Source of the DNA: Brevundimonas sp. EYE_349
Lineage (GTDB): Bacteria; Pseudomonadota; Alphaproteobacteria; Caulobacterales; Caulobacteraceae
Assembly: GCF_023147505.1 (NCBI RefSeq)
Contig: NZ_JAHXPB010000001.1
Coordinates: 124,001-188,000, forward strand
DNA length: 64,000 bases
Direction: 5' to 3'
The translations under genes were made by a program, and so were the position numbers. Positions 30,650-40,120 of the stretch are shown here, one piece after another (the stretch's first letter is position 1; each line of letters starts with the position of its first letter). Below the pieces are notes generated by a model. The model was not told the origin of the DNA and made no database searches. It saw only the letters and a list, made by a program, of their open reading frames with translations.

Positions 30650-31672
30650 TCAGGGCCTTCGCCAGCGTTGGCGAGGGGCGCGCCCCGTCTCGCCGCCGAG
30701 CGCCCAGATCAGGCCGGCGACCAGACCGGCGGCGACCAGTGCGAGTCCGGGGTGGAGGACGGCGCCGGTGTAGAGGCTGGACGGGATCGAGGGCTCGGAC
30801 GGCGAGCGGATGCGGCCGTCGCTGCGCGGATGGTCAAGATTGTTCGAGACGTTCGCCGGCCGACGGCGATCCCGGAGCAGAGGCGGCACGAGGCTCGAGA
30901 TCCGGTCCGCCAGGCCAGGCGCGAGGATCGCGCCCGCACGCTGAAACGCGCCGACGCCGCCCACGATGATCTCTCGCCGGGGGTGCTGAACGGCATGGAG
31001 GGTGGCGCGTGCGGCCACTTCGGGCGAATAGGCGGGAGGCGGGACCTTGGCGGCGGCACCCTGGTGGTTCGCCGCATGTTCGGCGAGAGGCGTGCCGATC
31101 CCGCTGGGCTTAACCAGGGTGACGCTGACGGGGGCGCGCTCGGCGAGCAGCTCGATCCGAAGGGAATCGATGAAGCCTTTCACCGCGTGTTTGGAGGCGG
31201 CGTAGGCGCCCAGGACCGGCGTGCCGATATCCGACGCCACGGATCCCACGACGACGAAGGCGCCGCCTCGAGGACGGAGCGCCGGGACGGCGACGCGGGA
31301 GGCGTTGACCACGCCCCAGTAGTTGGTCCTGAACAGCCGCTCGTGCTCGTCCGCCGGCGTCTCCAGCAAGGGGGCGTAGATCGCCACCCCCGCCGCATGA
31401 ACCCAGCTGTCGAAGGGGCCGAAGGCGGCCACGGCCGCATCGGCCGCCGCCGACAGGGCCTGGGCGTCCCCGACGTCCGCCACGGCGAAGGCGGCGACGC
31501 CTCCGTCTGAAGCGATGTCGTCGCAGATGGCCTGCAGGGCCGGGCCGTTCCGGGAAATCAGGAAGACGCGCGCGCCCCGCCGGGCGGCGGCTTTCGCGGC
31601 GGCAAGGCCGATGCCGGAACCGGCTCCGACGATGACGATGGTCTGCGCCACGAGTGGCCTGAGGTTCGGCAT
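30650..31672 (-). CDS. Short-chain dehydrogenase/reductase with C-terminal membrane tail
   Basis: The Rossmann part has GAGSGIGLAA for NAD(P) binding, an N-S-Y-K type active site with GSVASDIG and YAASKHAVKG, and about 250 residues of standard SDR fold. The tail (about 300-340) contains a hydrophobic helix (LALVAAGLVAGLIWALGG), which may anchor it in the membrane. This layout is frequent in alphaproteobacterial stress clusters. The substrate is unknown. It follows the zinc dehydrogenase by about 65 bases. Confidence 0.87.
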   Translation of the reverse strand: MPNLRPLVAQTIVIVGAGSGIGLAAAKAAARRGARVFLISRNGPALQAICDDIASDGGVAAFAVADVGDAQALSAAADAAVAAFGPFDSWVHAAGVAIYAPLLETPADEHERLFRTNYWGVVNASRVAVPALRPRGGAFVVVGSVASDIGTPVLGAYAASKHAVKGFIDSLRIELLAERAPVSVTLVKPSGIGTPLAEHAANHQGAAAKVPPPAYSPEVAARATLHAVQHPRREIIVGGVGAFQRAGAILAPGLADRISSLVPPLLRDRRRPANVSNNLDHPRSDGRIRSPSEPSIPSSLYTGAVLHPGLALVAAGLVAGLIWALGGETGRAPRQRWRRP

Positions 31673-31737
31673 GGGTCCTGACGGCGACGAGGACGATCGG
31701 ACGCGCCGGCTCGCCGCGACGAGCCGGCCGCGTCACG

Positions 31738-32916
31738 TCAGTGGGGAAGCAGGACCACCTTCGTCCATTCGTTCTGCTTTTCCTTGAAGTTCTTGTAGCC
31801 CTCGGCGGCCTGCTCGAGCGGCAGCCGGTGCGAGATCAAATCCGTCGTGTCGATCTTGCCGTCGAGGATCAGCTGCAGGAGGTCGGGAAGATAGTTCTGC
31901 ACATGGGTCTGTCCTGTTTTCAGGGTCAGCCCCTTTTCCATGAAGGCGCCGATCGGCCACTTGTCCGCGAAGCCGCCGTAGACTCCCGGGACCGAAACTG
32001 TACCGCCCTTGCGCACCGCCATGATGGTCTCGCGCAAGACGTGGGGCCGATCCGTGCCGAGGATCTTCGTTTCCTGTTTGATGGCGTCGACCATGTTGTC
32101 GGGCGAGAAGCCGTGCGCCTCCATGCCGACGGCGTCGATACAGCTGTCCGGACCGATGCCGGCCGTCATCTCCATCAGGGCCTCGCGCACCTTGACCTCG
32201 TGATAGTTGAGGACCTCGGCGCCGTTCTGCCTGGCCAGCTCGAGACGGCGTGGGTGATGGTCGATGGCGATGACGCGTCCGGCGCCCATCAGGATGGCCG
32301 ACTTGATGGCGAACAGGCCGACCGGGCCGCAACCCCAGATGGCCACTGTGTCGCCTGGCTTGATCTGGGCGTTCTCGGCCGCCATCCAGCCCGTCGGGAA
32401 GATGTCGGAGAGGAAGAGCACCCGCTCGTCCTCGATCCCGTCGGGGATCTTGATCGGACCGTAATCGGAATAGGGGACGCGGGCGTATTCGGCCTGGCCG
32501 CCGGCGTAGCCGCCCGTCAGGTGCGAATAGCCGAAAGCCCCGGTCATGGCGTAGCCATAGGCGATCTCCGACGCGTCGGCCTTCTCGGCCGGATTGGAGT
32601 TGTCGCAGGCCGCCGGCATCTTGTGATCGCAGAAGAAACATTTGCCGCAGGCGATCACGAAGGGGACGACCACCCGGTCGCCGCGCTTGAGGGTGGTGTT
32701 GGCCGGGCCGACCTCCTCGACGACGCCCATGAATTCATGCCCGAGGATGTCGCCGTTCGACATGCCGGGGATCATGCTGTCGTAGAGATGCAGGTCCGAG
32801 CCGCAGATCGCCGTCGCGGTGATCTTGATGATGGCGTCCCGGGGATTGACGATCTGGGGGTCGGGGACGGTGTCGACCTGAACATTGTGTTTTCCGTGCC
32901 AGGTGAGAGCGCGCAT
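31738..32916 (-). CDS. Zinc-dependent dehydrogenase, formaldehyde-dehydrogenase-like
   Basis: This 392-residue medium-chain enzyme has the catalytic zinc residues in [11 protein letters not shown] and [13 protein letters not shown], a structural zinc loop [16 protein letters not shown], and [13 protein letters not shown] for NAD. The long insertion around [10 protein letters not shown] is typical of glutathione-independent formaldehyde-dehydrogenase-like enzymes. It stands between an SRPBCC gene and an SDR gene in a likely operon. Confidence 0.9.
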   Translation of the reverse strand: MRALTWHGKHNVQVDTVPDPQIVNPRDAIIKITATAICGSDLHLYDSMIPGMSNGDILGHEFMGVVEEVGPANTTLKRGDRVVVPFVIACGKCFFCDHKMPAACDNSNPAEKADASEIAYGYAMTGAFGYSHLTGGYAGGQAEYARVPYSDYGPIKIPDGIEDERVLFLSDIFPTGWMAAENAQIKPGDTVAIWGCGPVGLFAIKSAILMGAGRVIAIDHHPRRLELARQNGAEVLNYHEVKVREALMEMTAGIGPDSCIDAVGMEAHGFSPDNMVDAIKQETKILGTDRPHVLRETIMAVRKGGTVSVPGVYGGFADKWPIGAFMEKGLTLKTGQTHVQNYLPDLLQLILDGKIDTTDLISHRLPLEQAAEGYKNFKEKQNEWTKVVLLPH

Positions 32917-32943
32917 GCGTCGGTCTTTCGTTCGAATGGGAAA

Positions 32944-33513
32944 TCAGAAATGGCGGGCGGCGCGGGGCGCGGCGTCAGGCGCCCTGGAGGTCGAGACCTC
33001 GCCCGTCTCCATCAGCTGTTTGAAGCGACGCAGCTCGCGGCGAGCCTGGATCCGCGGCTCGCGCTGCATCACCTTGGCGACGACCTTGCCGAGCGCGCCG
33101 GCGGGCGGGTCGTAGCTGATGAAGACGCGGACCTCGGTGCCGCGTCCGAAGGCGTTGTCCCTGAACTCGATCCAGCCCTCGTGGTCGATGTCCGACCCCT
33201 CGGTCGATCGCCAGGCGATGTATTCGTCCGGGCGGTCCTCGGTGATCTCCGACTCCAGATCGACGTCGCCGCCGCCGGGCGCCGCGATCGTCCACCGAGA
33301 CCGGGTGGCGTCGACAACCTCGACGGCGCGGACGTTCTCGGTAAAGGCCGGGAGATTGTTGAAGTCGCGCCAGAAGGCGTAAAGCTCCGAACGCGGACGA
33401 TTGATTAGGGCGGCGCGGATGCTGGTCGCCGAATGCTCGCCGTCCACATTCTTCTTATCGACGAAGGCGGGCGAAGCCACCTCGGCGTCCGTCGAAAGTC
33501 CGTTGTCAGACAT
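32944..33513 (-). CDS. SRPBCC-fold (polyketide cyclase/dehydrase-like) protein
   Basis: This 189-residue protein has a START-like fold: LINRPRSELYAFWRDFNNLP, then WTIAAPGGGDVDLESEI and VFISYDPPAGALGKVVAK. Such proteins accompany general stress operons; they bind hydrophobic ligands but their reaction is unknown. It is the first gene of the minus-strand group. GGAGCC stands before the ATG. A TGAT-N4-ATCA palindrome lies about 110 bases upstream (33623-33636). Confidence 0.85.
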   Translation of the reverse strand: MSDNGLSTDAEVASPAFVDKKNVDGEHSATSIRAALINRPRSELYAFWRDFNNLPAFTENVRAVEVVDATRSRWTIAAPGGGDVDLESEITEDRPDEYIAWRSTEGSDIDHEGWIEFRDNAFGRGTEVRVFISYDPPAGALGKVVAKVMQREPRIQARRELRRFKQLMETGEVSTSRAPDAAPRAARHF

Positions 33514-33752
33514 AGGTTTGGCTCCTCTGAGGGGTCGCAGCTGAAATGCGGTGTCGGGGCCGGGCGTTCCTCAAATCTAACGTGAACGCCGGCGGGGAAC
33601 CGCCCACGTCTGTGCGGGGTTGCTGATCGAGATCAGGGAGACCCTTAATGACCCAGCGGCTTAAGCCACCGCGATCTACGGCTTACGAACGCATATCCGG
33701 CCATTTTCCGGCCAGTGCTCGCGAGCTGCGGTAGGCTAACCATTGAAAAGAA
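33514..33752. other. Intergenic region before the tRNA fragment
   Basis: Upstream region of the SRPBCC gene. It holds CTGAT-N4-ATCAG at 33623-33636, a weak FNR-type match, and no gene that I can support. Confidence 0.4.
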
Positions 33753-33799
33753 TGGTGGACGCGACAGGGATTGAACAAGTGACCCCTACGATGTCAACG
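33753..33799 (-). pseudogene. tRNA-Val(GAC) 3' fragment, candidate attachment-site remnant
   Basis: On the minus strand the sequence gives the anticodon loop TTGACAT with GAC, the right anticodon stem, the variable region, TTCAATC T loop, an acceptor half and CCA. The 5' half of the tRNA is absent. The left T-stem strand has two mismatches (ACTTG against CCTGT). Such 3' tRNA pieces are left when integrases insert elements into tRNA genes. Confidence 0.7.
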
Positions 33800-34109
33800 A
33801 AAGCGCCCCCACAGAGAACACAGCGAGGGCGGGTCTCCGAGGCTGACAGCGTGCCATCTGATGTCATCTCTTCTCATCTGCTCGCAGCTCTTTTTGGGCA
33901 GCATCGTGTAAGCGCCGCCGTGGGTCGCCTGGCTTCGATCGACCGCTTCTGACTCCTTGGGGACGTTCGGACCGTCCGCTCTTCGGCGCCATGCCCAGCG
34001 CTGGGACCTATGCGCAGTCTGACGCTAAGCTGACGCCGGTTCGCGACGGCGGGTGCGGGTGACCGGACAGCAGATGGCAGCCACGTCACCCAGTCGGCCT
34101 ACAGACTAG
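33800..34109. other. Non-coding stretch beside the tRNA fragment
   Basis: No supported gene. Part of the dispersed CCGCTTCTG/CGGAC repeat family occurs at about 33943-33980. Confidence 0.4.
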
Positions 34110-34680
34110 GTCTGGCACATCGTGTCGACCGCCCGGTGGACGGCCAGCGCGAGAGGCCCGGGTCACGCCGGCGTCTTCAGCTGCGCGCGGCCAATCGGCC
34201 ACGGCGGCGCGAACCTCATCGATGATGACGTCGATCAGGCGGTTGGAGAGGCTGTGGCGACGACCCAGGCCATGAACCTGCGCGCGGGTGGGGTTGCGGC
34301 TCCCCCCCCCCTCGATATCGAGATAGTGCTCGCGGCCGGGACCTGCCGAATAGGTCATAGGCCTTCGCGAGCCGCCATTGGCCTTGAGCATCCATCAGGT
34401 AGCTGTGCTCCCCGGTATGGTCGTCCCGGTTTCTGGCCGGCACGTTGAAGACGATGCCCGCGGAACGCGGTCCGCAGATCCTCGGCGTGCCGGGTGATTG
34501 CGACGGTGGCGCGCAGGAAGAGATCGTACCTTGCGGGCATGCGCCAAGGCGCTTCGACGGCGCCGCTTAGCGACACCATGCGCAGTCGCTGGCCCGGACG
34601 CGGCCGGTCGAAGCGGCGGGCGGTCGTGCTCGGCCCCGCCGCGTGCCGCGGCTCATATGGGGCCGCCCCTGCGGGCCTTA
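34110..34680 (-). pseudogene. HipA-type kinase, C-terminal remnant
   Basis: Three frames together give the last third of a HipA toxin kinase. First RFDRPRPGQRLRMVSLSGAV and YDLFLRATVAITRHAEDLRT. After a shift RDDHTGEHSYLMDAQGQWRL, which holds the catalytic R-D-D-x-x-x-N region with Gly-Glu where Asn-type residues are expected. After a second shift GREHYLDIEGGG, PTRAQVHGLGRRH and IIDEVRAAVADWP. HipA phosphorylates glutamyl-tRNA synthetase in persistence systems. Here no active protein is possible, and no HipB is next to it. Confidence 0.75.
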
Positions 34681-34759
34681 GTTTGCCGCCGAAGGTGTTA
34701 CCCCACGTTGTCAAGCCGTCCTGGCTGCCAAGGCTATTGGCCCGGGGCAGTCACCGCAA

Positions 34760-35389
34760 TTACGGATCATGCCGTATGAAGAGCTTTGCCAAGGCCTTCA
34801 TCCAATCCTCGCTCATAGGCTGATCTGACTCAGGAGCACGCAGCATTTTCTCCGCCCGGCCGATCAGACATTGCAACAAAGCATGACGGAAGGTCGCAAG
34901 ATCGAGGCCCGCTAGCGCGATCGCGGCTCCCGGATGTGTTAGCAACGTATCAATCGCGCGTAGACCGACAGTGTAGGTAGAGATCCAGGCAAAATGCCGC
35001 GCGTCCGGTAGTTCCGCCAGCACCGCTGCAATCGCCTGACGCTCCGGACTGATCAAGAAGGCCAAGATACGCATCCCGACGCTGCAGAATGCATCGCGAA
35101 AGTCCTTCGCATCCACGTCCTCATGAAGTCCACTTTCTTCCAGTTCCAGCTTGCGCCGCAGGAGACGCATCAAAAGATCACTGCGGTCATGGAACCGCGT
35201 GTAAATCGTCTTTTTGCTGACAGCAGCCGCACGTGCGATCCGTTCGATCGAGAGTTCGCAGGCACCCTTTGCAAGCAGCAAGTCCCAGGTGGCGGTCAGG
35301 ATCCGGTCTTCCAGACTGGCCGCCTCTTCGGCACTCGGCCGGCCTATTCGACCGCGTTGGCTTATGGGCATCGTCTTTTCACCGCCCAT
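34760..35389 (-). CDS. TetR-family transcriptional regulator
   Basis: The protein has about 209 residues. ATG 35389 is preferred because AAAGGAAGGG lies 5 bases upstream. The helix-turn-helix is LSIERIARAAAVSKKTIYTR followed by FHDRSDLLMRLL. The C-terminal half is all-helical and should bind a small ligand. Its targets may be the thioesterase and peroxidase genes to the right, but they are transcribed in the same direction and no operator was recognised. Confidence 0.9.
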   Translation of the reverse strand: MGGEKTMPISQRGRIGRPSAEEAASLEDRILTATWDLLLAKGACELSIERIARAAAVSKKTIYTRFHDRSDLLMRLLRRKLELEESGLHEDVDAKDFRDAFCSVGMRILAFLISPERQAIAAVLAELPDARHFAWISTYTVGLRAIDTLLTHPGAAIALAGLDLATFRHALLQCLIGRAEKMLRAPESDQPMSEDWMKALAKLFIRHDP

Positions 35390-35581
35390 TGCGGCCCTTC
35401 CTTTCATGAGTCCGAGCTTCGATCGGTCCCGGTCAGCATCGGCGACGCCCGCTCGAGCCGTTCAGGTGCCGTCCAGAGGCCGAGCATGAGCGGTCGTTAC
35501 GCAGTCTGCTCATGGGCTGCCACACAACACGCGATTAATCCCGCCTGCGAGGGATAACCGCCCCTTAAAGGTTCGGACCTG

Positions 35582-36019
35582 TTACAGGCAGAACGGCTGC
35601 GCCAGATCCGGAGTGATGCGGACGAATTGACCCGAGCTGGCGTCGAGACAGCATAGCGTCGAGTGCGCCTCGGCGACCGTCTCGCCGTCCCTGCCGATAT
35701 GCGTCGAAAACCATGCTCGCGACGCTGTGTGCTTCATAATCTGAACCGTCGCGATGAGACTATCGCGTTGATAGGCCGGTTTTCGATAGAAGATTTCGTG
35801 ACTAGCGACAATCCAGCGAAGCCGATCGACATCTTCCTTCCTCGCCACCGCGCGCCAATACGCGGTTATCGCCTGCTGCACCCACTGCAGGTACACAGCA
35901 TTGTTGACGTGGCCAAGTTCGTCGATCGCGTCCGCCGAAACGGTGATCGCATGCCGATGCGAACGGTATTGCGAGCTCCCCCCCGGCCCGCCGGACGGAT
36001 CAGCGCCAGCCTGCTTCAC
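35582..36019 (-). CDS. Acyl-CoA thioesterase (4HBT, YbgC-like)
   Basis: This 145-residue hot-dog-fold protein has DELGHVNNAVYLQWVQQA, the classic motif with the catalytic Asp/Glu region, and later WIVASHEIFYRKPAYQRDS. It hydrolyses thioesters. GTG 36019 overlaps the last 20 bases of the DyP gene, so translation is probably coupled with the peroxide cassette upstream. Confidence 0.88.
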   Translation of the reverse strand: MKQAGADPSGGPGGSSQYRSHRHAITVSADAIDELGHVNNAVYLQWVQQAITAYWRAVARKEDVDRLRWIVASHEIFYRKPAYQRDSLIATVQIMKHTASRAWFSTHIGRDGETVAEAHSTLCCLDASSGQFVRITPDLAQPFCL

Positions 36020-37370
36020 CGATCCACCGGAGCGCCGTCAGCGACGGCATGAAGAGATATTCGCCGCCCATCAGACGGTTGAAGGTGGTCACGCCGTTGA
36101 CGCGCCTTCGCGCCGGCTCCTGCGGAATGGTGAAGGTCCCGGGCTCCTCGTGCAGCGCGACGATCGGGTCCCTTTCGGTGCCAAGATCGATGAAGTTGCC
36201 CCGGTTGATCCATTCCTGCTGGAGGAACTCGATCGTATCGTACGCCCGCGCGCTGATGAAGATGAAGAAGATGCCGCGATCGCCATTCGCATCGTCGGCC
36301 GCCGTCACCTCCGGAGTCCACTTGGCGCCGAAGGTGGAAGAGCGCCGGATGATGCGGTGAATGTTGACGTCGGTCAGGATCGTCAACTGGCTGTCGCGCG
36401 GGTTGAGACGGCGCATGTGCGCTGAATGCGGACAGACCAGTCCCTTGGGATCTTCCTCGAAATTGAAGTCGTTGTTGCGTGATCGATCCGCCCCCAGCGC
36501 CTCGTCGTCATGATCCGGTGCCAGGATCAGCGGCGCGCCGCTGCGCCAGCGGCCGAACATCTTGGCCGCCAGCTTTTCCTGGTCGGCTTTGCTGTCGGCG
36601 TTGGCACGGATGAAATCGTTGAAGGCGCCAACCGCGCTCTGATATTTGCGCAGGACCACGAACGATCCGTTGCGGCCGAGTGGGCCCGGTTCGGGCATTG
36701 CGACTGGCGCGCCGGTCTCGCTGTTTTCGCCTAGGATGAACTCGCCCGCCGCGATCGCGCGCTCGTCGCCCCGCGGGTCCACCCCGCCGCCCGCCACTGT
36801 CGGCTGCGAAATGGAGTCGCGAAATCCGAAAGGATTCTTGGCATCGGCATCCGCCCCGAAGCTGTGCGTGCCGACGAGCGTGACACCATGCGAGGCTTCC
36901 AACGCGGTCATGGCGACTTCGATCGCCTTTTCCAGCGCGGCTTCGTCGCGGGCATAGATCGTCAGCGCGATATGGCAGGTGCCGGGCCGGAAGGCATCTT
37001 CCCACCGGTCGGGTGCGTTCGCGCCGAAGTCGCGCAGTTGCTCGGCTCGGGCGGCCATGCCCTGTTGAAACGGCAGGGGAAAGCTCTTCAGCGATGCCTC
37101 TGGCACGCCCAGCGCCTTCAGGCCGGCATGGCTGATCGCGACGCCGGTCCAAGCGTCCATGTCGTCCGTCCAAGCGTCGGCCGCGGGGATGTGCGGCGCG
37201 AGCCTGCGGACGAGATCGCGACCGCCTTCTGCCTCATCGACGTGCAGCATGGCGTGGAGGCCGACATAGGGCTCGGGCCGCGATCGCAGGATCAGGGCCT
37301 GGATGTCGTCGAGCTGCAGCTTGACCCGCTCCCGGCTGAAGCGCGCCTTCAGGTTCGCCAGAACGCTCAT
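36000..37370 (-). CDS. DyP-type peroxidase
   Basis: This 456-residue protein resembles Dyp-type haem peroxidases: NPFGFRDSISQPTVAG corresponds to the G-x-x-D-G motif with the catalytic Asp kept and the last Gly replaced by Ser. HSAHMRRLNPRD carries the proximal His region. FIFISARAYDTIEFLQQEW and LMGGEYLFMPSL are the family ends. There is no signal peptide, so it is cytoplasmic. The start is one base after the stop of the unknown gene upstream. It probably removes peroxides together with the catalase-like protein of the same operon. Confidence 0.9.
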   Translation of the reverse strand: MSVLANLKARFSRERVKLQLDDIQALILRSRPEPYVGLHAMLHVDEAEGGRDLVRRLAPHIPAADAWTDDMDAWTGVAISHAGLKALGVPEASLKSFPLPFQQGMAARAEQLRDFGANAPDRWEDAFRPGTCHIALTIYARDEAALEKAIEVAMTALEASHGVTLVGTHSFGADADAKNPFGFRDSISQPTVAGGGVDPRGDERAIAAGEFILGENSETGAPVAMPEPGPLGRNGSFVVLRKYQSAVGAFNDFIRANADSKADQEKLAAKMFGRWRSGAPLILAPDHDDEALGADRSRNNDFNFEEDPKGLVCPHSAHMRRLNPRDSQLTILTDVNIHRIIRRSSTFGAKWTPEVTAADDANGDRGIFFIFISARAYDTIEFLQQEWINRGNFIDLGTERDPIVALHEEPGTFTIPQEPARRRVNGVTTFNRLMGGEYLFMPSLTALRWIGEAGWR

Positions 37371-37371
37371 G

Positions 37372-38070
37372 TCAGTAATCCACCCCTTCCGGCTTGGAGA
37401 TAGCGTCTGTAAGCTGGCCGAGCGCCGCCTTGGTCGTCGGGTCGATGCCCATGTTGGCGGCCTCTGCATCGAGAAACACGTTGAGCGCCTTCTCCATTCG
37501 CTGGTAGCGGCGTACGTCGACCACCGTCACCTGCGGATTGGCAACGAACCAGCCGGCAGCGTCGATCTGGTGGTCGGCGATGAAATCCTTCACCTTGGGG
37601 CTGTCGATCCCCGGCCAGCCTTCGACGTTGGCGAACAGAAGGTCCATGAGCTCGGGGATCTTGGTCGCAAAGTCATTGATGTAGGCATCCCAGTCGCCAT
37701 CGTAAGCGGTCGCGAACAGGATGCGCGTATCATCGTCGAAAAAGACGAAGCGCATGTCGTGCAGGGTGGAGACGCGCTGGGCGCCGTCCATGTTGCCGGC
37801 GGTGAGATCGAAGATCCGTCGCAGGCGCTCCGCGCCGCCCGGTTTGAGCGTCGCGATGGCGGTGAGTTCGGACACGTTGCCGGATTGCTTGCCGGCGCGG
37901 CCGGCCGACCGGGCGCTGCCCTTCAAGTCCGGATTATGTTTGCGGATCATCGCCTCGAGCGCGATCTTGGCGAGGTGGGGTGCATCGGCGGCGACTTCCT
38001 CCACCCGGCGACGGATTTCCTGAAGCTTGCTCTCGTCCGCGAGGCGCGGGTCCTTTTTGTCTGTGGTCAT
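37372..38070 (-). CDS. Unknown protein between catalase-like and DyP genes
   Basis: The protein has about 232 residues; ATG 38070 follows CAGGAGG. Two halves look like dimeric alpha-beta barrel domains: MRFVFFDDDTRILFATAYDG, then DWDAYINDFATKIPELMD and AGWFVANPQVTVVDVRRYQR. This fold is shared with DyP and ABM proteins. No haem or metal residue is obvious. The tight gene order suggests that it helps the peroxidase or catalase-like enzyme. Confidence 0.7.
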   Translation of the reverse strand: MTTDKKDPRLADESKLQEIRRRVEEVAADAPHLAKIALEAMIRKHNPDLKGSARSAGRAGKQSGNVSELTAIATLKPGGAERLRRIFDLTAGNMDGAQRVSTLHDMRFVFFDDDTRILFATAYDGDWDAYINDFATKIPELMDLLFANVEGWPGIDSPKVKDFIADHQIDAAGWFVANPQVTVVDVRRYQRMEKALNVFLDAEAANMGIDPTTKAALGQLTDAISKPEGVDY

Positions 38071-38087
38071 CACGACCTCCTGCTTGT

Positions 38088-39200
38088 TCAATCGGGAATG
38101 TCATCGAGCCGGACAGGCTCGATCCGGGGGCGCGCGTTCATCCGATGGCGGTAGCTGGTGGAGTGTTCGTAAGCCGCCCGGCGGATGCGCATGATCTGGC
38201 CGAGCGGGCGATGCGCCTCTACGCCATTCCATGGATTGAACGACAGGACGTCGTCGCCATACACCTGGCGTGCCGGGGCGTAGGCGTCCTGTGCTGCGAA
38301 CCGCAGCGTCGCGATCGGGCGATGCGGCGACACCTTCTCGTCCCAGCGTACCGCCGCATCCTCGACCGGCATCTCCGCCAGATCGGTGCAGAGCTGCGCC
38401 GACAGGGCATATTCCGCGCCCTGGCTGGCGAAATGCTCCACCAGAACATCCCGCATCGTGGAGAAATCCGCCTTGCCCACCGGCTGTCCCGTCAAGGCTC
38501 GGACGTTATCGGATGCTGGGGACAGCGCCAGCTTGGCGACATGGTCACCGAAGCGGATAGCACCTTGCGTATGATAGCTCTCGCCGAGCGGATGATGGTT
38601 GTCGCGCGCCAAACCCTCGAGTGTCGCCCCAGGCGTCATCCCCAACGCCTCCACTGTCTTCTTGGCACCCCGTGCGGTGCCCGCGATCAGCCGCTGGAAG
38701 GTGTCGGGCGCATGCGCATTTGCTTCGAGAAGGCTCAGCATCAGCTTGTATTTGGCGATGGTACCAAAGGCGAGAACCGGGAAGTTCACCATCAGGAAAT
38801 CCTGGTTGGCGCCCCCGATATCGGGCGACAACCGCTCTCCTTCTACGCCGATTACCTTGATCGCGAAGCCTCGCGGCGCAGGGATCGCGTCCGAATGAAT
38901 GTCGCTAGGCGCTGACGACAGCCGTGCTACCACACCATACGTGGCTGGGCGCACGAAGATGCCCTGCCGCAATTCCGGCGCAAGATCGTCGTGGACCGTC
39001 AACGTGCCCTTCAGGACGGCATGGGACTTGGCGTGCGCGTCGCGGATCGCGTGACGGTGGTGCTCGAAAGCGCAGCGGTTTCCGGCCGCCATCTGCTCGA
39101 CGATCTCGGCCGTCAGGCGCTCTTCATCCTCGGCGATCGTCTCGATGTCGGACGAATAGAGAAGCGGTGCTTTCAAAGCCTGACCTCGTCTGTTGCCCAT
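38088..39200 (-). CDS. Catalase-family protein (catalase-related / SrpA-like)
   Basis: This 370-residue protein is shorter than a catalase. HHRHAIRDAHAKSHAVLKG carries the distal His. RPATYGVVARLSSAPSD, PAPRGFAIKVIGVEGER and NQDFLMVNFPVLAFG follow the catalase barrel. The proximal region is RIRRAAYEHSTSYRHRMN. Proteins of this group include catalase-related peroxidases and haem proteins acting on lipid hydroperoxides. There is no signal peptide. It is the first gene of the cassette with the unknown protein, DyP and thioesterase. Confidence 0.87.
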   Translation of the reverse strand: MGNRRGQALKAPLLYSSDIETIAEDEERLTAEIVEQMAAGNRCAFEHHRHAIRDAHAKSHAVLKGTLTVHDDLAPELRQGIFVRPATYGVVARLSSAPSDIHSDAIPAPRGFAIKVIGVEGERLSPDIGGANQDFLMVNFPVLAFGTIAKYKLMLSLLEANAHAPDTFQRLIAGTARGAKKTVEALGMTPGATLEGLARDNHHPLGESYHTQGAIRFGDHVAKLALSPASDNVRALTGQPVGKADFSTMRDVLVEHFASQGAEYALSAQLCTDLAEMPVEDAAVRWDEKVSPHRPIATLRFAAQDAYAPARQVYGDDVLSFNPWNGVEAHRPLGQIMRIRRAAYEHSTSYRHRMNARPRIEPVRLDDIPD

Positions 39201-39612
39201 GTCCCGGCGCCGGTTGCGGCGCTTGGCCCAGCGCTTTCCTGAACATTGCGACCAACAACACCGAAGGGAACTGAATGGTTCCCTTTCTTGCTAGTTCGAG
39301 CATGCCTCGGTGGCGGACGTCCCGACCCTCGCGCGGAAGCCGACGAGGCGCGAATACGCCAGCATGGCATAAGCGCCATTCGCGGACCCGGACTGCGAGT
39401 AGATGTTGGGCTCGCTACACTCCAGCTCGGCGCCATAAGTGTTTATTCGGACCAAGCCGCTAACGCGACATTTGACGCGTGAGCCAGAGGCCCTTTTTCG
39501 GCGCTTGCCTACTTCGCAGACAAGTCTCAGAGAACGTCCAGGCTATCTGCAAAAGCCATCGAGGTGGCCGAGGCCGAGCGCGGGTTGACCTGCCGCAAAG
39601 TTCCAGCGCCGA
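39201..39612. other. Intergenic stretch upstream of the catalase-like gene
   Basis: No supported gene. Short open frames here lack recognisable motifs; the promoter of the peroxide cassette should be in the right-hand neighbour of 39200. Confidence 0.4.
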
Positions 39613-39831
39613 CTATTCGATTGACGGCGGGTCGGAGCCCTCAACTGCAGCTATTAAACCTTCCAGGTGCGCAATCCGAGCTTCGGTCGCGGCCTGCTCC
39701 GCATCCGTGATATCAATGCCCTTCACCACGACGCGAAAGTTATTCTCCCGCCAGAAGGCGAGCGTCTCACGGCACTGGGTCGCCATACCTCGCCAGCGCG
39801 CGATCATCTGAGATTTGAGGCTCACTTCCAT
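39613..39831 (-). CDS. Small hypothetical protein
   Basis: From ATG 39831 a frame of 72 residues reads MEVSLKSQMIARWRGMATQC, then WRENNFRVVVKGIDITDAEQ and a final helix ARIAHLEGLIAAVEG. The composition looks like a soluble helical protein with a short beta pair. It could start further up at 39873. No family was recognised and no neighbour explains it. Confidence 0.4.
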   Translation of the reverse strand: MEVSLKSQMIARWRGMATQCRETLAFWRENNFRVVVKGIDITDAEQAATEARIAHLEGLIAAVEGSDPPSIE

Positions 39832-39873
39832 CACGGCATTTATGCCGCAGCTTTGCAATAGCGCCAACCACAT

Positions 39874-40120
39874 CGGGACGATATTGCCACTTTCGGCGCT
39901 TGGCCGACGACCTCCGAATGCGCCCTGGTCAGACTGATCGAGCGGCGATGGCCGACGGGGCGGCGAGAATGCGACTTTGCGTCGCCATTTCCAGCCTTGG
40001 GCGCAACCGTCACTCCCCGAGATGAGAAGCCCACTGCGGTTCTAGCTGGGCTGAGTTGAGCCGATCGCCATCGTAAAGCCCCGCCAGCCGCTCCCGCTGC
40101 GGCGACCGTTCACCTCTCGG
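39874..40120. other. Intergenic stretch
   Basis: No gene seen. It contains a piece of the short repeat family at 39885-39905 (CACTTTCGGCGCTTGGCCGA), and ends at the EcfG-type promoter. Confidence 0.4.

Noticed and set aside
33623..33636. CTGAT-N4-ATCAG as an FNR/FixK box for the SRPBCC operon
   Set aside because: Both outer bases differ from TTGAT-N4-ATCAA and the distance to the gene (over 100 bases) is long. The match is too weak to call.
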